From the NCBI GenBank assembly GCA_012269805.1, contig JAAXJP010000137.1, forward strand, positions 1-8,733: DNA of 8,733 nucleotides. Direction: 5' to 3'. Made by a program: the position numbers and the translations under genes. Numbering within the stretch: position 1 is the stretch's first letter; each line of letters begins with the position of its first letter. The stretch is from Rubrivirga sp. (GTDB lineage Bacteria > Bacteroidota > Rhodothermia > Rhodothermales > Rubricoccaceae). Under the pieces are notes generated by a model that saw only the letters and a list, made by a program, of their open reading frames with translations, was not told where the DNA came from and searched no databases. Below, piece by piece: positions 1 through 8,366 of this stretch.

Positions 1-300
1 CCGTACCCCCAGCGGACCGGGATCGACGGCGTCCGGGCGGGCGCGCCCCGCCCCGACGGCCCCGCCCGCTGCTCGCTCCCGGTCACGGTCCGCGTCGCTC
101 GGGGCGTCGAGAAGCGCTACGTCCTCTCGGCGGAGACCGGGGCGGGGCGGCCCGCCCTCGCCGTCTCGGACGGGGCCGAGTTCAGGGACCGCTTCCGCCT
201 CGCGACGGCGCCTGGCGACCCCCCTGTGGAGGCCGACGTCCACCGGCTGTTCACCGCCCTCACGGCCGACCTCGGCCTCCACTTCGCCACGGCCTCCTGA
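1..300 (+). CDS. Unrecognised protein, C-terminal 99 residues (5' end outside window)
   Basis: Frame 1 is open from the first base to a TGA at 298-300 and is incomplete at its 5' end. The coding call rests on codon bias: only three of 99 sense codons end in A or T, as expected for this genome. The visible part contains a beta-rich stretch (CSLPVTVRVARGVEKRYVL), a charged segment (EFRDRFRLA) and a C-terminal helix-like end (DVHRLFTALTADLGLHF). There is no membrane span and no catalytic motif I recognise, so I give no function. Its stop codon abuts the upstream extension of the ZIP-like transporter frame, which suggests one transcript with the transporter and the metal ATPase. It could therefore be an accessory metal-handling or envelope protein, but that is only context. 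Confidence 0.6.
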   Translation, partial: PYPQRTGIDGVRAGAPRPDGPARCSLPVTVRVARGVEKRYVLSAETGAGRPALAVSDGAEFRDRFRLATAPGDPPVEADVHRLFTALTADLGLHFATAS

Positions 301-341
301 CCAAGCTCGCCGACGTCCTCCCCTTCCTCGCCATCCCCGCC

Positions 342-1016
342 GTGGCCGCCGTGCTCGGCGGCGTCGTGGCCGCGTTCCGACCGCCGGGCCGACGGCTCCA
401 GAGCGTGATCCAGCACTTCGCGGGCGGGGTCGTGTTCGCGGCCGTGGCCGGCGAGCTCCTCCCCGAACTCATGTACGAGGCGGCGGCGATCCCGACGATC
501 ATCGGGTTCGCCGTCGGCGTCGGGCTGATGCTCGGGGTCAAGAAGCTGACAGAAGGGGGGCCCGCCGAGGGAGCCGACGACGACGGCACGCGCGGGCTCG
601 TCACGACGGTCGCCATCGACATGGTGATCGACGGGCTCCTGGTCGGCGTCGGGTTCGCGGCTGGGGCCGAGGCCGGGCTCGTCGTCACGATCGCTCTCTC
701 GCTCGAGGTCCTGTTCCTGGTCCTCGCGACGGCCGCCGCCCTCGTCGGGGCCGGGGCCTCGCGCGGCCGGGTGCTCGCCACGACGGCCGGGCTGACCGCG
801 CTGCTCCTCGCCGGGGCCGTGGGCGGGACGCTCGCGGCCGGGGCGCTCTCCGGCGGCGCCCTCGCCGGGCTCCTCGCCTTCGGCGTCGCGGCGCTCCTCT
901 ACCTCGTGACCGAGGAGCTCTTGGTCGAGGCCCACGAGACCGAGGACACCCCGCTCGCCACGGCCACCTTCTTCGCGGGCTTCCTCGCGCTCCTCCTGCT
1001 CGAAATGGCGCTCTAG
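342..1016 (+). CDS. ZIP-family-like metal transporter (integral membrane)
   Basis: An inner-membrane protein with about seven hydrophobic segments, resembling ZIP (zinc/iron-regulated-transporter-like) permeases that move divalent cations into the cytoplasm. ZIP-like signatures, numbered from the GTG at 342, are QHFAGGVVFAAVAGELLPE (24-42), IDMVIDGLLVGVGFAAG (92-108, the TM4 region) and LVTEELLVEAHE (188-199). A hydrophilic loop at 70-84 (EGGPAEGADDDGTRG) fits the cytoplasmic TM3-TM4 loop. The usual TM4 HxxxDG appears as DxxxDG, so the canonical metal-binding histidine is replaced by Asp93. GTG 342 is the only standard start, but it cuts the first membrane helix short: the frame continues upstream (LADVLPFLAIPAVAAVLGG) to a CTG at 297 that overlaps the preceding TGA. 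The real protein is probably 239 rather than 224 residues. The metal ATPase follows 29 bases later. Metal specificity and transport direction cannot be read from sequence. Confidence 0.8.
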   Translation: MAAVLGGVVAAFRPPGRRLQSVIQHFAGGVVFAAVAGELLPELMYEAAAIPTIIGFAVGVGLMLGVKKLTEGGPAEGADDDGTRGLVTTVAIDMVIDGLLVGVGFAAGAEAGLVVTIALSLEVLFLVLATAAALVGAGASRGRVLATTAGLTALLLAGAVGGTLAAGALSGGALAGLLAFGVAALLYLVTEELLVEAHETEDTPLATATFFAGFLALLLLEMAL

Positions 1017-1045
1017 CGCTCGTTCTACACCCTCCGACCCTTCCG

Positions 1046-3580
<2,535 letters not shown>

Positions 3581-3606
3581 GCACCCGAGACAGCGAGGAA
3601 TGAGTT

Positions 3607-3627
3607 CCGCCCGTGCCAACCGGGCGG
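3607..3627 (+). terminator. Possible hairpin terminator after the metal ATPase gene
   Basis: A perfect 7-bp stem, CCGCCCG (3607-3613) with CGGGCGG (3621-3627), closes a 7-base loop 26 bases after the ATPase stop codon. No U-tract follows, so it is not a classical intrinsic terminator. It could still stabilise a transcript end or act with Rho. In DNA this GC-rich, such stems also arise by chance. Confidence 0.3.
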
Positions 3628-3656
3628 GCCAGTCGGGGTCGGGAGTCGCAGCTAGG

Positions 3657-3679
3657 CGCTCGCTCCAATGGAGCATGCG
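3657..3679. repeat. Imperfect inverted repeat, operator-like, upstream of the helicase-nuclease gene
   Basis: A perfect GCTCC-AAT-GGAGC dyad at 3662-3674 is extended by CGC/GCG arms (3657-3659 and 3677-3679) after two mismatched positions on each side. It is centred on base 3668, about 60 bases before ATG 3728. Its size and symmetry would fit the site of a dimeric regulator or a short RNA hairpin. No regulator gene is visible in the window. Confidence 0.35.
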
Positions 3680-3727
3680 AACGGAGCCGTCTTGCAGCGC
3701 GTAGTTGGGCTCCAGCATCGCGCGCCT

Positions 3728-6277
3728 ATGTCTTTCTTCGACGGACTCAACCTTGACCCCACTCCGAAGCCTCGGCCCACGGACCCGGCCGACGTGTTCA
3801 AGCGGCTGAACCTCCGCCGGAGCGGGATCGAGAACCTGTGGGACACCCAGGGCGAGGCTCTCCGCGAGTGGAACGAGCACCGGGCCGCCAGCGATGTCGT
3901 CGTCGAGATGAACACGGGCGGAGGGAAGACGCTCGTCGGCCTCATCCTCGCCCAGTCCCTCGGGCACGAGCTCGACAGGGGCGTCGTCTACCTCTGCCCT
4001 ACCCGCCAACTCGTCTCCCAGGTCGCTGCCCGCGCTCGCGACGTCGGCGCGCCCGTGGCGACCTACTACGGCGGAGAAGGGTGGACGGACCGGGACGTGT
4101 TCACAGCGGCGAGCGGCCCCTGTGTCACGACCTACGCCGCCCTCTTCAACGGTCGCTCGGTGTTCCGCAGTAACGACGTGGACGTGGGCGCCCTCGTCCT
4201 CGACGACGCCCATGTCGCCGAGCAGGCGATCCGCGGCCAGTTCACCCTGTCCCTCCCCGTCGATTCTGCTGCGGCAAAGGCCGTTCTGGAGCTGGTCGGT
4301 AGAGACATCGGGGACGGCCACAACGCCGTCGAGGTCCACCGCGTCCTCGACGGGTACTCCCAAAGCGTCCTCTACGTCCCGTCTTACGCGGTGTACCGGA
4401 TGGGGGCAGAGATCCGGAAGGCGCTGCTCGACAACAACGTCGACGACGCCCCTCGGACCCTGTTCGCCTGGGAGCACCTCAAGGACCGGGTCGAGTTGTG
4501 CAATATCATGGTCGGGCGGGGCCGGGTCGAGATTGCCCCGCCAGTCCTCCCGCTCTGGGCCGTCGCGCCGTTCCGAGACGCCCAGCGTCGCGTCTACCTC
4601 ACGGCGACGGCCCCGACGGCCCCCGAGTTCGGCCGCACGTTCGGAGCGGGCGACCCCGTCCGGGTCTCCCCGGGCGGCCGGTCGGGCGACGCCCAACGCT
4701 TCTTCGTTTTCCCGCCGGGCGACAATGACGACGCTCAGCGTACGGCGGCCAAAGCGCTCGTCGAAGATCGGAAGGCCCTCGTCATCGTTCCAACGAAGAG
4801 TGCCGCCGAGGACTGGGGAGCGGAGAACTACGACGGGAACGAAGCGGCCGAGAGCATCGCTGAGTTCGCCGAGGCGTCCGATCCGCGCACCCTCGTGCTC
4901 GCCGCCCGCTACGACGGCATTGATCTCCCCGGAGACGCCTGCCAAGCCCTCGTGCTCGACGGCGTTCCGCGGGGGGACACCCTCTTCGACCTGTTCCGGG
5001 AGGAGGCCCTCCGGTCCGAGTCTGTCCGCGGTCCCCGGACCGCGGTTCGGGTCACCCAATCTCTCGGCCGCATCTTCCGCAGCAACAACGACCACGGCGC
5101 CGTCATCGTCGTCGGGGACGCCCTCCGGTCGTGGCTCCAGGCCCCCCGAAACCTCAAGCTCCTTCCCGCCCGCGTCCAACGCCAGGTAGCGTTCGGGCAA
5201 GCCGTCGCGAAGAGTGCCGACCCGGACCGGCTGGACGAGGCCATCCGCTCTGTCATCGAGGGGGACGAGACGTTCGAGGCCCAGTACCAGACCTACATGG
5301 AGCGGGCCGATACCTTCGAGGCGCCCGAGCCCCCGCCCTGGCTGGCGAAAGCGTACCGACGCGAGCACGCGGGCTACCGGCTCCTGTGGAACGGACACGC
5401 CGGAGACGCCGCGAGCAAGTTCGCGCAGGCTTATGACCTCGCGCGGACGGACGACGTGGGCCTGGGGGCGTGGTTCCTGCACCTCTCGGGGCTCGCCCTG
5501 CTGGCGGACGGGGACGAGAACGGCGCCCGGGAACGGTTCCTACGCGCGGCCCACGACCGCGCGCCGCTCGGCCGGTTCGGTGCGGGCAGCGTCTTGGGGG
5601 AGGGGGCGGAGCCGACGGACCAAGCCCGGGCGGTCGAGACCGTCATGGCCGGATCGACGAACGCGATGAACGCGGCCCTAGCGAAGGTGGAGGGCAACCT
5701 TCTCTATGGCGAGGCGAACACGACGGCCGCCGAGGAGGCCGTCTACGAGCTGGGCCGCCTCCTCGGGCTGACCGCGTCGCGGCCCGACACCAAGGGCGAA
5801 GACAGCACGGGTCCCGACGTGATCTGGAAGGCCCCCCCGAGCGCACATGTCGAGGACGCCCCGACCGGCGCGGCGTTCGAGCTCAAGACGGGGAAGGAGA
5901 GCAACTCGGTCTACAGCAAGAACGAGGACGTGGCCCAGTTCCACGACCACGTGCAGTACCTCGTTGACAACCACCCCGACGACACGTTCTTCCGGCGCAT
6001 CGTCGGGCGGCTGCTGCCGGTGGCCGCTGAGGCAAACCCCCCCGAGGGCCTGTGCGTCACCCCGCTCGAGCCCCTCCACGACCGCGTCGGTCGGGTCGCG
6101 AGCCTCTACCGCCAACTCGGGCCGGAGCGGGTCGCGGGCGGGCACGCGGAGAAGGGAGTCTCCTTCGCCCAGCGCGTCCAGGGGTGGTTGGAGCGGGACG
6201 GACTCGCGTGGCCGCAGTGCATCGAAGGTCTCGACGCGACCCCCATCCGGGATTTGCAAGAGCGCAAGGGCACCTAA
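3728..6277 (+). CDS. SF2 helicase - TPR-like - PD-(D/E)XK nuclease fusion, putative defence protein
   Basis: An 849-residue soluble protein predicted to couple ATP-driven nucleic-acid translocation to cleavage. Helicase motifs in order: Gln41 (WDTQGEAL), Walker A NTGGGKT (62-68), Ia CPTRQL (90-95), Walker B variant DDAH (159-162), III LTATAP (291-296), IV LVIVPT (351-356), V ARYDGIDLPGD (393-403) and VI QSLGRIFRSNNDHG (444-457). Motifs V and VI resemble the XPD/DinG-type C-terminal helicase domain. However, only Cys90 and Cys132 lie between motifs I and II, so no Fe-S cluster is expected. Two TPR-like hairpins follow (about 541-572 and 580-610), then a nuclease signature: Asp697 in GPDVIW, Glu718-x-Lys720 in FELKTGK, and Gln737 in DVAQFHDH. 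ATG 3728 (MSFFDGLNL) is preferred to the in-frame ATG at 3668, which lies inside an inverted repeat. Codons end in A/T more often than in neighbours, hinting at separate ancestry. A defence role is inferred from architecture and mobile context; a repair role is the alternative. Confidence 0.85.
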   Translation: MSFFDGLNLDPTPKPRPTDPADVFKRLNLRRSGIENLWDTQGEALREWNEHRAASDVVVEMNTGGGKTLVGLILAQSLGHELDRGVVYLCPTRQLVSQVAARARDVGAPVATYYGGEGWTDRDVFTAASGPCVTTYAALFNGRSVFRSNDVDVGALVLDDAHVAEQAIRGQFTLSLPVDSAAAKAVLELVGRDIGDGHNAVEVHRVLDGYSQSVLYVPSYAVYRMGAEIRKALLDNNVDDAPRTLFAWEHLKDRVELCNIMVGRGRVEIAPPVLPLWAVAPFRDAQRRVYLTATAPTAPEFGRTFGAGDPVRVSPGGRSGDAQRFFVFPPGDNDDAQRTAAKALVEDRKALVIVPTKSAAEDWGAENYDGNEAAESIAEFAEASDPRTLVLAARYDGIDLPGDACQALVLDGVPRGDTLFDLFREEALRSESVRGPRTAVRVTQSLGRIFRSNNDHGAVIVVGDALRSWLQAPRNLKLLPARVQRQVAFGQAVAKSADPDRLDEAIRSVIEGDETFEAQYQTYMERADTFEAPEPPPWLAKAYRREHAGYRLLWNGHAGDAASKFAQAYDLARTDDVGLGAWFLHLSGLALLADGDENGARERFLRAAHDRAPLGRFGAGSVLGEGAEPTDQARAVETVMAGSTNAMNAALAKVEGNLLYGEANTTAAEEAVYELGRLLGLTASRPDTKGEDSTGPDVIWKAPPSAHVEDAPTGAAFELKTGKESNSVYSKNEDVAQFHDHVQYLVDNHPDDTFFRRIVGRLLPVAAEANPPEGLCVTPLEPLHDRVGRVASLYRQLGPERVAGGHAEKGVSFAQRVQGWLERDGLAWPQCIEGLDATPIRDLQERKGT

Positions 6278-6302
6278 AAGGGCCACAGCGAGCATCGGGT
6301 CG

Positions 6303-8363
6303 TCACGTCTGTTCTTTCGCAGACGCCGAAAACGTAGGGTCGTTGTAGTACGCGATCCGTCGAGCTAAAACCGGGTCCTCCCCGCGCACGAGGAGGACCT
6401 GGTCATTGCGCCCCAGCCGTCGGAGCTCGTCCGGCGTCACGAGCGGTCGGCCCGTCTCCGTCGCCCCGGCCGACGACGACCGCGACGAGTGCTTCCCCCG
6501 GCTCCGCCCCGACGACTGCGACTGGTGGAAGACCGTCGCCGTCCCGGCCATCTTCGAGAGGTACTCGGCCGTGAACTGGTCCGTCGTCCCGAACGCCTGG
6601 ACGACGTCGGAGTTGGCGACGAACGACTCCCAGTCGCGGTAGAGCCGCCGGAGCTGGCCGAGGTCCTGCAAGAACGGCCAGACCTGGAGCCCGTACCCGG
6701 CCATCAGGCTGACGGCCCGGCGGACGGGCGGCATCGGGCCGAGCTGGGCGAACTCGTCCAAGAGGAACAGCGCGCGTTTCTCGGAGGGCGGTGCCCCGCC
6801 TGGGAGTGGTCCGAGGCGCGCGAGGGCCGAGATCGTCGTCGCGACCGAGAGCCGGAGCCAGCGCGAGAAGGCGTCGAGCCGGTCGGGCGGGAGCAGGAGG
6901 TAGACCGAGAGCGGACCCGGGTGGGGGAGCCGCCCCGCCCCGTCCCCCGAGTCCGGCAGCGCGTGGTCGCCGACGCCCCACACGTGCCCGGCGTGGCGGG
7001 GGCGTCCGGGGCGGAGGTCGGACGGGTCGAACGTGCTCCGGCCGAGGACGGCCTCCATCCGGGGCGAGTCGAGGAAGTGCGTGTGGCTCTGGGCGGTCGA
7101 GACGACGGCCGAGAGCTCCCGGTCGTGCTTCCGGTCCATCCGGTTCCCCGTCCGCCGCACGACCGGGTCGTCGTGCCCCATCATCGTACCGAGGAGGGCC
7201 TTGAACGCCCGCGCGTCGCCGGTCAGGAGCTCGCGGACCGTGAGGAGCGACCGGCCCGGCCCGTCGTAGTCGAGGGCGACGTAGAGGGCGAGCCCGGTGA
7301 GGAGCGCCTTGGCCTCGTCCGACCAGAACCGGTTCTGGCCGGCGCCCCCGCCAGAGGCGTCCCCCTCGACGACGACCATCTCGGCGAGGAGCGCCGCGTC
7401 GTCCGCCGCGTCGGCGGAGCCGAGGCCGACGAGGTCGAGCGGGTTGAGCCGTCCGCGCTCGACGCGGCCCCGCCCGACGTCGCCGAACAGGTCCCGGGGC
7501 GCGAGCCCGAACGGGTCGAGCGCGACGACCCGGTGGCCGAGGACGCCCGCCCGGTAGCGCGCCGTGAGCGCGAGGTTCTCCCCCTTCGGGTCGGTCACGA
7601 CGACCGGGCCGGGGTGGTCGAGGAGGTTGGGGACGACGGCCCCGACGCCCTTCCCAGCCCGGGTCGGCGCGACGGTGAGGACGTGGCCCGGCCCATCGTA
7701 GCGGAGGAGCGGGCCGGTAGACCGGCCTCCGGGCTTTCGGCCTCCAGATCCCCAGCGGCCTCCCCTCTCCCCTGCTGCCCGCGACCGTTCGACGGCGTGC
7801 CCCGCCTCGGGAGGCCGCCCGTTCGACCGCCCGAGGACGAGACCGGCCGGGGCGTCGAGGAGGGTCCGGCCCTCGCCCCACGCGGCCGTCCCGTGGGCCG
7901 ACGACGGCCCGACCGCCTGGGGCGCCGTGAGCGCGGCCAGGAACGTGAGCGCGAGGAGCCCGCCGACCGCGCCCGCCTTCACGGCCAGCCCGACCTCGGC
8001 GGAGTCGGCCCCGAGCGTCCGTGCCGCTTGGGACGTCCAGAGCGCCCCGTCGGAGGGAGCGTAGACCGGCCCGGCCCACGCGGGCGCGCACACGACGACG
8101 GCCAGCAGGACCGCGAGCGCCGGACGCCAGCGGCCGTACACGGCGAGCCCGAGTCCGGCGCTCGCGCCGAGGACGAGGGCGCACCGGACGACGACCAGGC
8201 CGCTCCCCACGAGGCGGACGGCGGGGGCGCCGAGGTGGGCGCCGTACCCGGCCGCGTGGGCGAGCGCGGCGGCGGCGTACAGGGCACCGACAACGGCGGA
8301 GCCCAGGAGGACGGCCACGAGCGTGACCGACGACCGGGAGCCGGGCGGGGTCGGCGCGGGCAC
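6303..8363 (-). CDS. traG: VirD4/TraG-family type IV secretion coupling protein
   Basis: A 686-residue inner-membrane ATPase that recruits relaxase-bound DNA to the conjugative type IV secretion channel. The N-terminus has about four hydrophobic segments (roughly 13-36, 48-77, 81-100, 125-146). The ATPase domain carries Walker A APTRAGKGV (232-240, Lys238) followed by DPKGEN (258-263), and Walker B LFLLDEF (532-538, Asp536-Glu537). Family-typical sections follow: QDLGQLRRLY (566-575), ANSDVVQAFGTTD (583-595) and the C-terminal PLVTPDELRRLG (640-651). Two stretches look inserted relative to the family pattern as I know it: a Gly/Arg-rich segment at about 180-217, just before the ATPase core, and residues 453-484 before SVYLLLPPDRL. 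The start is GTG 8363, three bases after the stop of the TrbF-like gene, so the two are translated from one transcript. It converges on the helicase-nuclease gene with only 25 bases between the stops. The family call is certain; RP4-type traG naming is by resemblance. Confidence 0.96.
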   Translation of the reverse strand: MPAPTPPGSRSSVTLVAVLLGSAVVGALYAAAALAHAAGYGAHLGAPAVRLVGSGLVVVRCALVLGASAGLGLAVYGRWRPALAVLLAVVVCAPAWAGPVYAPSDGALWTSQAARTLGADSAEVGLAVKAGAVGGLLALTFLAALTAPQAVGPSSAHGTAAWGEGRTLLDAPAGLVLGRSNGRPPEAGHAVERSRAAGERGGRWGSGGRKPGGRSTGPLLRYDGPGHVLTVAPTRAGKGVGAVVPNLLDHPGPVVVTDPKGENLALTARYRAGVLGHRVVALDPFGLAPRDLFGDVGRGRVERGRLNPLDLVGLGSADAADDAALLAEMVVVEGDASGGGAGQNRFWSDEAKALLTGLALYVALDYDGPGRSLLTVRELLTGDARAFKALLGTMMGHDDPVVRRTGNRMDRKHDRELSAVVSTAQSHTHFLDSPRMEAVLGRSTFDPSDLRPGRPRHAGHVWGVGDHALPDSGDGAGRLPHPGPLSVYLLLPPDRLDAFSRWLRLSVATTISALARLGPLPGGAPPSEKRALFLLDEFAQLGPMPPVRRAVSLMAGYGLQVWPFLQDLGQLRRLYRDWESFVANSDVVQAFGTTDQFTAEYLSKMAGTATVFHQSQSSGRSRGKHSSRSSSAGATETGRPLVTPDELRRLGRNDQVLLVRGEDPVLARRIAYYNDPTFSASAKEQT
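6306..6325. terminator. Small hairpin at the convergent gene ends
   Basis: CGTCTG (6306-6311) and CAGACG (6320-6325) form a perfect 6-bp stem with an 8-base loop. It overlaps the last codons of traG and lies just after the helicase-nuclease stop at 6277. It could help end transcription from the plus strand. No T-run follows on either strand, so support is weak. Confidence 0.2.
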
Positions 8364-8366
8364 GGG

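Larger units (their letters stand above)
3581..3727 (+). other. Intergenic region between the metal operon and the helicase-nuclease gene
   Basis: This is the longest gene-free stretch (147 bases). It should hold the end of the metal operon transcript and the promoter of the helicase-nuclease gene. I see a GC-rich hairpin (3607-3627) and an imperfect inverted repeat (3657-3679). I could not find a convincing sigma-70 or Bacteroidota-type (TTTG/TAnnTTTG) promoter. There is also no Shine-Dalgarno sequence before ATG 3728, where the bases just upstream read CATCGCGCGCCT. Confidence 0.5.

Noticed and set aside
117..935. A minus-strand frame opposite the ZIP-like gene
   Set aside because: It is antisense to a membrane protein with family motifs, and its composition is typical of a GC-rich shadow.
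3692..3720. TTGCAG with a 17-base spacer as a promoter for the helicase-nuclease gene
   Set aside because: The would-be -10 box is poor and GC-rich, and no Bacteroidota-type -7 box fits either.
3668..3727. Upstream in-frame ATG 3668 as the start of the helicase-nuclease gene
   Set aside because: It lies in the centre of the inverted repeat, and the 20 added residues look unlike a protein N-terminus. ATG 3728 (MSFFDGLNL) is more natural, though 3668 cannot be excluded.
3940..4200. Fe-S cluster domain as in XPD/DinG helicases
   Set aside because: Only two cysteines (90 and 132) lie between motifs I and II, and four are required.
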